Shown here one piece after another: positions 19,612 through 30,214 of a stretch of DNA of 32,409 nt (positions within the stretch are counted from its first letter, which is position 1; every line of letters starts with the position of its first letter). The stretch lies in assembly GCA_903832475.1 (NCBI GenBank), contig CAILBQ010000674.1, positions 1 to 32,409 of the forward strand, in the 5' to 3' direction. A program made the translations under genes and the position numbers. The notes under the pieces are model-generated. The model was not told where the DNA came from. It searched no databases and saw nothing but the letters and a program-made list of their open reading frames with translations. Source of the DNA: an uncultured Acidobacteriota bacterium (GTDB lineage: Bacteria; Acidobacteriota; Terriglobia; Terriglobales; Acidobacteriaceae).

Positions 19612-19862
19612 GGAACTCTCTGCTGGATGGGATGCGATGATGCCGGCCACCCAAGTAATCTACCACTCCCGCGGACCACCGGACACGGGGGCGGAGGGCG
19701 GCGAAGCTCGTATCCCGGCGATTCAAGAAAGAAATGTTGTCGGATCGGGTGTCGATCTGGGCGCTACGGAGCATCTTTACGAGTTCCTTACAAAACTATT
19801 AGTCCCCACTCGTGCGCCGCTGCCGAGGATAGAAGGAGTGTTGTCAGAAGGATCGGTCAGGC
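19612..19862. other. Divergent regulatory gap between uxaA and the kdp operon
   Basis: The 251 bases between two divergent operons should hold both promoters. On the plus strand TTTACG (19776-19781) and TATTAG (19797-19802) are 15 bases apart, a poor -35/-10 pair. On the minus strand TAGATT near 19665-19660 is a possible -10. No c-di-AMP (ydaO-type) riboswitch core or clear operator could be recognised by eye. Open frames here encode nothing recognisable. Confidence 0.4.
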
Positions 19863-19949
19863 ATGCAGGATTTTTGGATGTTGGTATTGACGGCGGGTTT
19901 TTTTGCGCTGGCATTTGGGTATGTGCGCGGATGCCAGAGGCTGAGGTAG
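19863..19949 (+). CDS. 28-residue single-pass membrane peptide preceding kdpF
   Basis: A very short frame encoding MQDFWMLVLTAGFFALAFGY followed by VRGCQRLR and a stop. It has one hydrophobic helix of about 18 residues and a basic C-terminal end, the layout of a single-span protein with the positive tail in the cytosol. AAGGA (19848-19852) lies 10 bases upstream, and the stop is 4 bases before the kdpF ATG, so it would be the first gene of the kdp operon. From memory, similar peptides with an F-A-L-x-x-x-Y-V-R-G-C-x-R-L pattern occur before kdpF in other phyla, usually unannotated. Function is unknown; a Kdp accessory or a translation leader are possibilities. Confidence 0.6.
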   Translation: MQDFWMLVLTAGFFALAFGYVRGCQRLR

Positions 19950-19953
19950 CGAA

Positions 19954-20043
19954 ATGAACGTGGTCACAATCGTGGTGCTGGTGTTGTCGTTCTTGTTGCT
20001 GGGCTACCTGGCGGCGACGCTGTTGTTTCCGGAGAAGTTTTGA
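19954..20043 (+). CDS. kdpF: K+-transporting ATPase subunit KdpF
   Basis: A 29-residue single-span membrane peptide (MNVVTIVVLVLSFLLLGYLA then ATLLFPEKF). This is the expected size, and the GYLxxxLLFPEKF ending is typical of KdpF, a small stabilising subunit lying at the KdpA-KdpB interface. GAGG (19943-19946) lies 7 bases upstream, inside the end of the preceding 28-residue frame. The kdpA ATG begins 1 base after its stop, so translation is coupled. Confidence 0.93.
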   Translation: MNVVTIVVLVLSFLLLGYLAATLLFPEKF

Positions 20044-20044
20044 A

Positions 20045-21784
20045 ATGACGAGCAATGGGTGGTTGCAGTTTGCGGTATTTTCCGCGTTGTTGTTGCTTTC
20101 GGTGAAGCCCGTCGGGATTTACCTGGCGAAGGTGCTGGAAGGCGAGCGGACGTGGCTCGATCCTTTGTTGCGGCCGATCGAAAAGCTCATTTACAAGCTG
20201 GGCGGCGTGAATGCCGGCGAAGAGATGAACTGGCGCGAGTATGCGTTTGCACTGCTTGGCTTCTCGGCGGTGAGCATGCTGCTGACCTACATGATGGAGC
20301 GGCTGCAGGGGTGGGGACCGCTGGCGGCAAGCTGGTTGAATCCGCGGAAGCTGGCGGGGGTAGAACAGGCGCTGGCATTCAATACGGCGGCTTCCTTCAC
20401 CACCAACACCAACTGGCAGTCGTATGTGCCCGAAACGACGATGAGCTATCTGACCCAGATGAGCTCGCTGGCGTATCACAACTTCGCCAGTGCGGCGGTG
20501 GGCATCGCGGTCGCGGTGGCGCTGGTGCGCGGCATCAAGCGGATGAGTTCGCCGACGATTGGGAACTTCTGGGTGGATGTGACGCGCAGCATCTTGTACG
20601 TGCTGCTGCCGGGCTGCGCGATCTTTGCGCTGGTGCTGGTGTGGCAGGGCGTGCCGCAGAACTTCCATCCCTACACGCAGGCCACGACGCTGGAGTCGCA
20701 GACGCAGACCATCGCGCAAGGGCCGGTGGCTTCGCAGGAAGCGATCAAGATGCTGGGCACCAATGGCGGCGGATTCTTCAATGCCAACAGCGCGCATCCG
20801 TTTGAGAATCCCACGCCGTTTACGAACCTGCTTGAGATGCTGGCGATCTTTGTGATTCCCGCAGCGCTGACGTTTACGCTGGGACGGTTGACGGGTTCGC
20901 CGGGGCACGGCTGGGCGGTGCTGGCGACCATGTTCATCTTGTTTGCGGTGGGATTCACGACGGTGTACTGGGCCGAATCGCATGCGCATCCGATGATCCA
21001 TGGGGCGCAGCAGGCGGGTACTGCGACTGCACCGGGCGGCAACATGGAAGGCAAGGAAGTGCGCTTCGGGATTGCGCAGACTTCGCTGTTTGCGACGATC
21101 ACGACGGATGCCAGCTGCGGCGCGGTCAACGGCATGCATGACTCCTTCACCGCGCTGGGCGGGATGGTGGTGCTGACCAACATCATGCTGGGCGAGGTGG
21201 TGTTTGGTGGGGTGGGCGCGGGGCTGTACGGCATTCTCATCTTTGTCGTGCTGGCGGTGTTTATTGCTGGACTCATGGTTGGACGCACGCCCGAGTACCT
21301 GGGCAAGAAGATCGAAGCCTATGACGTCAAGATGGCGATGTTGTATGTGCTCATCTTTCCGCTGATCATCCTGGTGCTGACGGCCATCTTTGTGCTGGCG
21401 CCCACGGTCGGGCTGAGCAGTCTCAACAACGCCGGACCGCACGGTCTCACGGAGATTCTCTATGCGTTCACCTCGGCGACGGGCAACAACGGCTCGGGCT
21501 TCGCGGGGCTGAATGCGAACACGTGGTGGTACAACGTGGTGCTGGGCGGGGCCATGCTGGGCGGTCGTTTCCTGATGGTCGTGCCAGTGCTGGCGCTGGC
21601 GGGGAACCTGGCGAGCAAGAAGAGCGTGCCGCCTTCGCCGGGGACTTTTCCAGTGAACGGCGGTCTGTTCACGGTACTGCTGACGGGCGTGATTCTCATT
21701 CTGGGTGCGCTGACGTTCTTCCCGGCGTTGAGCCTGGGTCCGATTCTGGAGCATTTGCTGCTGAAGTCGGGGCAGCTTTTTTAG
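20045..21784 (+). CDS. kdpA: K+-transporting ATPase subunit KdpA
   Basis: Potassium-selective channel-like subunit of the high-affinity KdpFABC pump, derived from the superfamily of K+ transporters. At 579 residues and about 10 membrane segments it has a normal length. All four pore-loop signatures are visible: FTTNTNWQSY (118-127), GTNGGGFFNANSAHPF (near 239), TDASCGAVNGMHDS (near 355) and TGNNGSGFAGL (near 479). The conserved NTAASF stretch precedes the first. The sequence reads intact with no frameshift. Pumping is powered by KdpB, encoded next after a 46-base gap. Confidence 0.98.
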   Translation: MTSNGWLQFAVFSALLLLSVKPVGIYLAKVLEGERTWLDPLLRPIEKLIYKLGGVNAGEEMNWREYAFALLGFSAVSMLLTYMMERLQGWGPLAASWLNPRKLAGVEQALAFNTAASFTTNTNWQSYVPETTMSYLTQMSSLAYHNFASAAVGIAVAVALVRGIKRMSSPTIGNFWVDVTRSILYVLLPGCAIFALVLVWQGVPQNFHPYTQATTLESQTQTIAQGPVASQEAIKMLGTNGGGFFNANSAHPFENPTPFTNLLEMLAIFVIPAALTFTLGRLTGSPGHGWAVLATMFILFAVGFTTVYWAESHAHPMIHGAQQAGTATAPGGNMEGKEVRFGIAQTSLFATITTDASCGAVNGMHDSFTALGGMVVLTNIMLGEVVFGGVGAGLYGILIFVVLAVFIAGLMVGRTPEYLGKKIEAYDVKMAMLYVLIFPLIILVLTAIFVLAPTVGLSSLNNAGPHGLTEILYAFTSATGNNGSGFAGLNANTWWYNVVLGGAMLGGRFLMVVPVLALAGNLASKKSVPPSPGTFPVNGGLFTVLLTGVILILGALTFFPALSLGPILEHLLLKSGQLF

Positions 21785-21830
21785 GGGTAGATTTGCGAAG
21801 GCATTTGGCGTTGTCCGAGGTAGTTTGAAG

Positions 21831-23864
<2,034 letters not shown>

Positions 23865-23893
23865 CCAGGTCTTAAGAGTTTAGGAGAAACGCT

Positions 23894-24460
23894 GTGCATT
23901 CTGTGTGGAAGACTTCAATTCGATTTACGCTGGTGACGACGGTGCTGCTGGGGTTTGCGTATCCGCTGGCGATTACGGGTGTGGCTCATGTTTTGTTTTC
24001 GCATCAGGCGTCAGGGAGTTTGATTCTGAAGAATGGGCACGTGGTGGGATCGGCGCTGCTGGGGCAGAGCTTTACCAGCGACAAGTACTTTCATCCGCGC
24101 ATCTCCGCAGCGGGCAACGGGTATGATGCGGCGAACTCGGGCGGGTCGAACTATGCGCAGTCGAATCTCAAGCTGGTGCAGCGGGTGCAAGGAGATATCG
24201 ACAAGCTGGCAGCGCAGAATCCGGGCAAGCCAGTGCCGATTGATTTGGTGACGGCTTCGGGGTCGGGGCTCGATCCGGACATCACTCCCGATGCAGCGTA
24301 TTACCAGGCAGGGCGTGTGGCGAAGACGCGTGGCATCGAGGAGGGCACGGTGAAGCAGCTAGTGGCTGCTCATGTCACGCCGCGTACGCTGGGTCTTCTG
24401 GGCGAGCCGCGGGTGAACGTGCTCCAACTCAATCTTGATCTGGATACGATGACCAAGTAA
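23894..24460 (+). CDS. kdpC: K+-transporting ATPase subunit KdpC
   Basis: Single-span accessory subunit of KdpFABC that stimulates nucleotide binding by KdpB. The 188 residues fit the family. The membrane helix is at about 11-35 (FTLVTTVLLGFAYPLAITGVA). The periplasmic domain carries GSALLGQSFTSDKYFHPRIS, NGYDAANSGGSNYAQSN and the family signature VTASGSGLDPDITPDAAYYQ, then NVLQLNLDLD near the end. The start is GTG with AGGAGAAA about 6 bases upstream. It ends the operon. No kdpD or kdpE follows; the next gene is convergent glpD, 14 bases away. Confidence 0.97.
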   Translation: MHSVWKTSIRFTLVTTVLLGFAYPLAITGVAHVLFSHQASGSLILKNGHVVGSALLGQSFTSDKYFHPRISAAGNGYDAANSGGSNYAQSNLKLVQRVQGDIDKLAAQNPGKPVPIDLVTASGSGLDPDITPDAAYYQAGRVAKTRGIEEGTVKQLVAAHVTPRTLGLLGEPRVNVLQLNLDLDTMTK

Positions 24461-24464
24461 TTAG

Positions 24465-24476
24465 AGCTCGCGAGCT
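24465..24476. repeat. 12-base perfect palindrome at the kdpC/glpD convergent junction
   Basis: AGCTCGCGAGCT is a perfect palindrome lying in the 14-base gap and reaching into the glpD stop codon. It is the only sequence available between the two convergent stop codons. There is no T-tract on either strand, so a standard terminator is not supported. Confidence 0.4.
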
Positions 24477-26043
24477 AGCGGACCTGGTAATTGTGAGCCA
24501 AGGTGCTGAATTGTTCTACCTGGGTTTCGATCCAGGGTGCATCGTGGCCGAGTTCGCGAGCCATGATTTCTGCGACCGGGCGAGATAGCGCGATCGCTGC
24601 GGCGGCGTTGAGAAAGAGCGCGCGGGTGCGGCGGGCGAGGACGTCTTCGACGGTGCGGGCCATCTCGTGGCGGACGGCCCAGATGACTTCCGCGGGACAG
24701 TACGTAAGATCGGGGTGCATCGGCTCAAGCAGCTTGGCATCGCCAGCGGCAAGCCTGCGAATCTCGAGCGCATCGGCGCCATAGACGCCCAGCCGGCCGA
24801 GGTCTTCGGGATGCTCGTGGTAGCCGTGCAGATGGAGATTACGCGTCACGCAGGGCTGGTCGTCGAGCGTGCCCAGGGTGATGGCGTGGTTGACACAATC
24901 CTCGGCCATGTGGCGGTAGGTGGTCCACTTGCCGCCGACGATGGTGATGAGGCCCGCGGAATCAATGTGGATGGTGTGATCGCGGGAAAGCGCCGATGTT
25001 TTCTGCGGCGATTCTTCCTGCGCTTTCACCAACGGACGAATGCCGACGTAGACACTGAGGACGTCTTCTCGCTGGGGCGGGCGGGTGAGGAATTCCGCGG
25101 CGGTGTCGAGGATGAAGTTGATCTCTTCTTCGAAGGGGAGCGGCTCGTAGGTGGCTTCTTGAATCGGAGTATCGGTGGTGCCGACGACGACGTGGTCGTG
25201 CCATGGAATGGCGAAGAGCACACGGCCGTCGCTGGTCTTGGGCACCATGATGGCGGAATCGGCACGCAGGAATGAGCGCTCAAAGACGAGGTGAATGCCC
25301 TGGCTAGGAGCAATCATGTTCTTGGCTTCCGGCTCGGTCATACGCCGGATCTTGTCGGCAAACATGCCGGTGGCGTTGATGACAACGCGGGCTGGAGCGG
25401 TGTGGGTGATGCCGGTTTCGGAATCGCGGAAGAGGACGCCATTGGCAAATCCGTCTTCGCCTTTGGTGATTTCGACGACAGGGGCATAGTTCAGCAGCGT
25501 GCCGCCATGGTCGGCGGAGGTCGCAACCATGTGCATAAGCAGGCGGGTGTCGTCGAACTGTCCGTCGTAGTAGAGCACGCCGCCGCGCAGGCCTTCGGTC
25601 TGGAGGTTGGGAAGCTTTTCGACGGTTTCTTCGAGCGAAAGCACGCGGGACTTGCCGAAGTTGTACTTACCGGCGAGCAGGTCGTAGACCTTCATGCCGA
25701 TGCCGTAGAAGGGCGCTTCCCACCAGGAGTAGTTGGGCACGATGAAAGCCAGATCGTGGACCAGGTGAGGCGCGTTCTGGCGCAGGAGGCCGCGTTCTTT
25801 GAGGGCTTCCATGACCAGGGAGATGTTGCCTTGCTCGAGGTAGCGGACGCCGCCGTGGATGAGCTTTGTGCTGCGGCTGGAGGTGCCTTTGCCGAAGTCT
25901 TCGGCTTCGAGAAGAAGGACGGCGAAGCCGCGGGAAGCAGCGTCGATGGCGACGCCGACACCGGTGGCGCCGCCGCCGATGACGATCATGTCCCAGGGCT
26001 CAGTGCGGCTGGCGATGCGATTGATAATGGTCTTGCGGTCCAT
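24475..26043 (-). CDS. glpD: Aerobic glycerol-3-phosphate dehydrogenase
   Basis: FAD-dependent membrane-associated enzyme oxidising sn-glycerol 3-phosphate to dihydroxyacetone phosphate and reducing quinone. It is 522 residues from the ATG at 26043, which has AAGGAAG about 5 bases ahead. The open frame continues to 26133, but that extension overlaps the upstream reductase gene and lacks family sequence. The Rossmann FAD motif is DMIVIGGGATGVGVAIDAASRG (about 18-39). GTSSRSTKLIHGGVRYLEQG follows at about 55-74, then INATGMFADKIRR and VGIRPLV. The C-terminal region has IVGGKWTTYRHMAEDCV and the helical GlpD cap domain. It completes the glycerol pathway begun by distant glpK. It lies 25 bases after the siroheme reductase and may be co-transcribed with it. 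Confidence 0.95.
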   Translation of the reverse strand: MDRKTIINRIASRTEPWDMIVIGGGATGVGVAIDAASRGFAVLLLEAEDFGKGTSSRSTKLIHGGVRYLEQGNISLVMEALKERGLLRQNAPHLVHDLAFIVPNYSWWEAPFYGIGMKVYDLLAGKYNFGKSRVLSLEETVEKLPNLQTEGLRGGVLYYDGQFDDTRLLMHMVATSADHGGTLLNYAPVVEITKGEDGFANGVLFRDSETGITHTAPARVVINATGMFADKIRRMTEPEAKNMIAPSQGIHLVFERSFLRADSAIMVPKTSDGRVLFAIPWHDHVVVGTTDTPIQEATYEPLPFEEEINFILDTAAEFLTRPPQREDVLSVYVGIRPLVKAQEESPQKTSALSRDHTIHIDSAGLITIVGGKWTTYRHMAEDCVNHAITLGTLDDQPCVTRNLHLHGYHEHPEDLGRLGVYGADALEIRRLAAGDAKLLEPMHPDLTYCPAEVIWAVRHEMARTVEDVLARRTRALFLNAAAAIALSRPVAEIMARELGHDAPWIETQVEQFSTLAHNYQVR

Positions 26044-26068
26044 CGGACTTCCTTGCGCAGCGCTCGAG

Positions 26069-27739
26069 TTAAACGACTGCGGCGTTAGCGGTTTCGAGGA
26101 TGGCGCGCAGATCCTCGCTGGATTTGCCGGCAAACCATGCGCGGAGATTTTGCTCTCCAGCGCGTGTGGAGAGATAGCTGCGCAAGAGTCTTTCCAGCGC
26201 CTCGGGAACGTCTTCGGAGAGGCAGCGGTAGTTTACAGGTCGAGCCACGCCGGCATGCAAGCCGAGAGCTCCGCCGAGTGCCCAGGACCAGGCGTCGGCG
26301 AGCTTGCCGTCGTGCTTGATCTTCTTGCCTTCCAGGCCGACATCGGCGATCCAGTGCTGGCCACAGCTGTTGGGGCAGCCAGTGACGTGGATGGACAGCT
26401 GCTGATCGAAGCCGGGCAGGCGAGTTTGCATCTCTTCAACCAGCCAGCGGGCGAAGGCTTTGGTCTCGGTGATCGCGAGCTTGCAGAATTCCGTGCCGGT
26501 GCAGGCGACGGTGCCGCGCCAGAAGTTGGAAGCTTCGACGGTGAGGCCGAGGGCTGTGAGTTCAGCCAGGACCTTATCGAGATTGGCGTGGGGGACGCCG
26601 GGCAGGATGAAATTTTGCATGACGGTGGTGCGAAGCTCGGCGCCGGCGTATTTCTCTGCGAGGTTGGCGAGGGCGATGAGTTGTTCGCCGGTCATACGGC
26701 CGTTGAGCACAGTAGCGCCGACGGAGTAGAGGCCGGGCTGCTTCTGAGGGCGGACGCCGACGTGATCGCGGAAGACATCGTCGGGCACGGCATCGTTGAC
26801 GCCGGGGGCGAGGTCGAAGGCCAGCTTGGCTTTGAGGTTTTCGAGGAAACGCTCAGCGGTCCAACCTTCGCGCAGAAAGAGGTGCTTGAGGCGGGCGCGG
26901 TCTCGGCTTTCGCGCAGGCCCTGCTGTTCGCGGAAGATTTCGACAATGCCGCGAACGACGGGAACGACCTGGTCTTCGTGGAGAAACGCGTCGAGCTTGA
27001 CGGCGAGATGCGGATCGGCGGAGAGGCCTCCGCCGACGCGGACGGAGTAGCCGATTTTGCCGGTGTCTGGATGTTTTACCGCGCTGATGCCGATGTCGTT
27101 GATTTCGGGATAGGAGCACCAGACGGGGCAGCCGGTGACGGAGATCTTGAACTTGCGCGGCAGGTTGTAGAACTCGCTGTTGCCGTTGACTTCGCGGGCT
27201 ACGGCGCGGGCCAAGGGTGAGGCGTCAATCAGTTCTTCATGGTCGAGGCCGGCCATGGGGCAGCCGGTGACGTTGCGGACGACGTCGCCGCAGGCGCCCT
27301 TGGGAGAGAGGCCGACGCTATAGAGGGATTCAATCGCAGCGGGGAGCGAGTCGACGGTGAGCCAGTGGAGTTGGATGGCCTGGCGGGTGGTGATGTCGGC
27401 GAGATTGCGGCCATGGTCGCGGGCCAGCACACCGATGGCGCGGGCTTGGGAGGCGGTGGCGATGCCGTTGGGGATGCCGATGCGCAGCATGAAGAACTCG
27501 GTGGCTTTGCCGACGCCGCCGGTGCCGCCGGTGACGCCGGCTCCATCGCCCTGGGTGTAGATGCCCCACCACTTGAAGTAGAACTCGGCCCACTCGGGGA
27601 GGACGCTGGCGCGGCCGTCGCGGGCGAACTGGCGAATTTCTTCGAAGGCTTCCCAGGGATTTTTCTCGCGCTTGAGGCGTTCGGAGCGCTGCGCCTTGGT
27701 TTCTTTGGCAGGGACGGGGGGAGTAGAGGGTGTGCTCAT
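26069..27739 (-). CDS. Ferredoxin-dependent nitrite/sulfite reductase (siroheme, 4Fe-4S)
   Basis: Six-electron assimilatory reductase making ammonia from nitrite or sulfide from sulfite in the cytosol. The 556-residue protein has the duplicated ferrodoxin-like half-domain plus siroheme domain layout. The cluster/siroheme ligands are CTGTEFC (about 411-417) and CPNSC (about 453-457). The first repeat has the related VTGCPMAGLDHEELIDA and VTGCPVWCSYPEINDIG stretches. Nitrite and sulfite enzymes of this group are hard to separate by eye. The Mtb NirA/SirA-like Tyr (GIYTQGDG) and Cys (VTGCPMAG) positions are present, which slightly favours sulfite. No cys or nas genes are adjacent. GGAGGAG lies about 10 bases before the ATG. 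It is divergent from the GH20 gene. Confidence 0.92.
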   Translation of the reverse strand: MSTPSTPPVPAKETKAQRSERLKREKNPWEAFEEIRQFARDGRASVLPEWAEFYFKWWGIYTQGDGAGVTGGTGGVGKATEFFMLRIGIPNGIATASQARAIGVLARDHGRNLADITTRQAIQLHWLTVDSLPAAIESLYSVGLSPKGACGDVVRNVTGCPMAGLDHEELIDASPLARAVAREVNGNSEFYNLPRKFKISVTGCPVWCSYPEINDIGISAVKHPDTGKIGYSVRVGGGLSADPHLAVKLDAFLHEDQVVPVVRGIVEIFREQQGLRESRDRARLKHLFLREGWTAERFLENLKAKLAFDLAPGVNDAVPDDVFRDHVGVRPQKQPGLYSVGATVLNGRMTGEQLIALANLAEKYAGAELRTTVMQNFILPGVPHANLDKVLAELTALGLTVEASNFWRGTVACTGTEFCKLAITETKAFARWLVEEMQTRLPGFDQQLSIHVTGCPNSCGQHWIADVGLEGKKIKHDGKLADAWSWALGGALGLHAGVARPVNYRCLSEDVPEALERLLRSYLSTRAGEQNLRAWFAGKSSEDLRAILETANAAVV

Positions 27740-27893
27740 CGAATGCGTCTCCTCCTACGATGGTACAGGGTGGATGCGGCACGGGATGCGGCGGCGAAAG
27801 CGCGTTCAGGAAGGTCGGCGGAGGATGGGATTGACCTGCCACGGCGGGCCATGGCAGAGGTTACTATTCACTAGAAGAAAGCATTGATCGTCC

Positions 27894-29984
27894 ATGGAGT
27901 GTTGCCCTTTGAAAATGAGAATCCTGCCGTTCGCTTTTGCTGTCGTTTTTGGTTGCTGGGCCCAGTCTTTTGAGGGGCAGGCGAGTTCTCAAACGGATGC
28001 GGCCGCGCTGTCGTTGATGCCCGTGCCAGCCAGCGTAACGCCAGGGAGCGGACAGTTCCTGGTGACCGGGCAATTTTCAGTGACGCTTGCCGGGTTCAGC
28101 GAGCCGCGATTGTTGCGAGCGCGACAGCGTTTTATGGACACGCTGGGACGGGAGACGGGGATTCCGTTCTTTCCGGATGCGCCGGGGGCAACGGGTGGCA
28201 TGGAGGTGAATACCATGGGGCCGAGCGCGGCGGTGCAGGAACTGGGCGAAGATGAGTCGTATCACCTGGAAGTGACTTCGCAGGGGATTCGTCTCTCCGC
28301 GCCAAATCCGCTGGGCGCCATGCACGGCTTGCAGACTGTGCTGCAGTTGGTTCATGTCACGCCGCAGGGGTTTGCCATGCCCGCGGTGACGATCGACGAC
28401 AAGCCGCGGTTTCCGTGGCGGGGACTGATGATCGATTCGGGACGCCACTTCATGCCGCTGCCGGTGGTGCTGCGCAACCTGGATGCCATGGAGGCAGTGA
28501 AGCTGAACGTGATGCACTGGCACCTGTCGGAGGACCAGGGTTTTCGCGTGGAGAGCAAAGTCTTTCCGCTGCTACAGCAGAAGGGCTCGGATGGGCTTTT
28601 TTATACGCAGGAAGAGATCCGGCGGACCATCGAGTACGCGCGGGATCGCGGGATCCGCGTGGTGCCGGAATTCGATATGCCGGGGCATGCGACCGCCTGG
28701 TTTGTGGGGTATCCAAACCTGGCCAGCGGCAAGGGGCCATACCAGATCGAGCGGCATTGGGGCGTGTTCGACCCGGCGATGGATCCGACGCGGGAGAGCA
28801 CGTTCCAGTTTTTGAATACGTTCTTTGGCGAGATGACGGCGCTTTTTCCCGATCACTATTTTCACGTGGGAGGGGATGAGTGCAATGGCAAGGAGTGGGA
28901 CGCGAGTCCGCGCATCCAGGCATTCATGAAGCAGCACGGGCTGAAGGACGACGCGGCGCTGCAGGCGTATTTCAGCGGACGGGTGCAGAAGCTTGTGGCG
29001 GCGCGGCACAAGATCATGGAAGGCTGGGATGAGGTGCTGCAGCCGGATACACCCAAGGATGTGGTGATTCAATCGTGGCGCGGGCGGGATTCGCTGCTGG
29101 CGGCAGCGCAGCGAGGGTATCGGGGGCTGCTTTCCAACGGCTATTACATCGATTTGAACCAGCCGGCCGCGGAGCACTACCTGGTCGATCCAATTGGCGA
29201 CATCGGCGACAAGCTGACGGCGGAGCAGAAGGCGAGCATCCTGGGCGGCGAAGCGACGATGTGGTCGGAGTTTACGACGGGCGAGATTGTCGACAGCCGC
29301 ATCTGGCCGCGCACGGCGGCGATTGCCGAGCGATTCTGGTCGCCGGAATCGGTGCGGGACGTGGAGTCGATGTACCGCAGAATGGCGATCACGGGTCGGA
29401 AGCTGGAGGCGTATGGCATTACCAGCAAGGCCACTTCGGAATTCATGCTGGAGCGGATGAGCGGCGATCAGAACCCGGTCGCGCTGCGCGTGCTGGCTTC
29501 GGTGGTGCAGCCGCCGCGGGGATACACACGGGGAGGGCTGAAGGACTATACCAGCCTGACGCCGTTGAATTCGCTGGTCGATGCGGTGCCTCCGGAGAGC
29601 GAGACGGGGCGGGAATTCGGCCTGCTTTGCGAGAGGATTGCGGCGGGCAATGCCAGCCCGGCTGACTGGCAGCGGGCACATAACTGGCTGATGCTGTGGC
29701 GCGATAACGATGCACACCTGCAGCCTCTGCTGGGGCAGTCGGAGATTACCGCAGAGCTGATTCCGGTCTCGATGTCGGTGCGTCAGACTGCGGAGATTGG
29801 GCTGCGCACGCTGGATCTGCTGCGGGAAACGGGCACCTTCCCGACGGCCTCCTCGCAAGCCAAAGATCTGGCGTTCCTGGCCGACGCCCAAAAGCCGCAG
29901 GCGGCCTTGCTGCAGATGGTGGCGCCGGGGGTGGAGACGCTGGTCAAGGCGGAGAAGCTGGCGGGGGGAAGTGAGCCGCGATGA
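27894..29984 (+). CDS. Exported beta-N-acetylhexosaminidase, glycoside hydrolase family 20
   Basis: Removes terminal N-acetylhexosamine residues from chitin oligomers, peptidoglycan fragments or glycans by substrate-assisted catalysis. A signal peptide is seen (MRILPFAFAVVFGCW, cleavage near GQA-SS). A GH20b N-terminal domain covers about 40-165 (LMPVPASVTPGSGQF). The GH20 barrel starts at PRFPWRGLMIDSGRHFMPL, continues through MHWHLSEDQGFRVESK and has catalytic Asp328-Glu329 in HVGGDECNGKEWD. WDEVLQ and the TMWSEFTT segment complete the active site. At 696 residues it has an extra helical C-terminal region of about 150 residues of unknown role. ATG at 27894 or 27915 could start it; the latter begins the signal peptide directly, and neither has a strong ribosome site. 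Confidence 0.94.
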   Translation: MECCPLKMRILPFAFAVVFGCWAQSFEGQASSQTDAAALSLMPVPASVTPGSGQFLVTGQFSVTLAGFSEPRLLRARQRFMDTLGRETGIPFFPDAPGATGGMEVNTMGPSAAVQELGEDESYHLEVTSQGIRLSAPNPLGAMHGLQTVLQLVHVTPQGFAMPAVTIDDKPRFPWRGLMIDSGRHFMPLPVVLRNLDAMEAVKLNVMHWHLSEDQGFRVESKVFPLLQQKGSDGLFYTQEEIRRTIEYARDRGIRVVPEFDMPGHATAWFVGYPNLASGKGPYQIERHWGVFDPAMDPTRESTFQFLNTFFGEMTALFPDHYFHVGGDECNGKEWDASPRIQAFMKQHGLKDDAALQAYFSGRVQKLVAARHKIMEGWDEVLQPDTPKDVVIQSWRGRDSLLAAAQRGYRGLLSNGYYIDLNQPAAEHYLVDPIGDIGDKLTAEQKASILGGEATMWSEFTTGEIVDSRIWPRTAAIAERFWSPESVRDVESMYRRMAITGRKLEAYGITSKATSEFMLERMSGDQNPVALRVLASVVQPPRGYTRGGLKDYTSLTPLNSLVDAVPPESETGREFGLLCERIAAGNASPADWQRAHNWLMLWRDNDAHLQPLLGQSEITAELIPVSMSVRQTAEIGLRTLDLLRETGTFPTASSQAKDLAFLADAQKPQAALLQMVAPGVETLVKAEKLAGGSEPR

Positions 29985-30214
29985 AGCTGCTTTTGCGGGA
30001 ATGAGTTGTGGACGATTGATCGTGCGCCGGATAGACTTTGGTGAACCTCTCCCTGACGCAAATTTTTGAGGGCCCGAAGCGCCATGTTGATCCAATCCGC
30101 CTGCGCTGACAGCGCCTGGAAGAATCTTGTTTTGCGCCTTTTGGGGGCGATGGATAAGTCCGACGCGCCGCAATCGCAAAGAACATCCGCCGGCTGCACA
30201 GCGAGGCAGGCGTA
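29985..30214. other. Intergenic region after the GH20 gene
   Basis: These 230 bases hold no convincing gene, RNA or terminator. The short frames that cross the region have no recognisable family sequence. The next gene may be read through from the GH20 transcript or have its own promoter; no good -35/-10 pair was found. Confidence 0.4.

Noticed and set aside
19612..19862. Possible c-di-AMP riboswitch ahead of kdp
   Set aside because: No recognisable conserved core or pairing pattern was found by eye. A covariance-model search would be needed to support it.
26044..26133. Extended N-terminus of GlpD
   Set aside because: It overlaps the end of the upstream reductase gene and lacks GlpD sequence. 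The ATG at 26043 has a good ribosome site.
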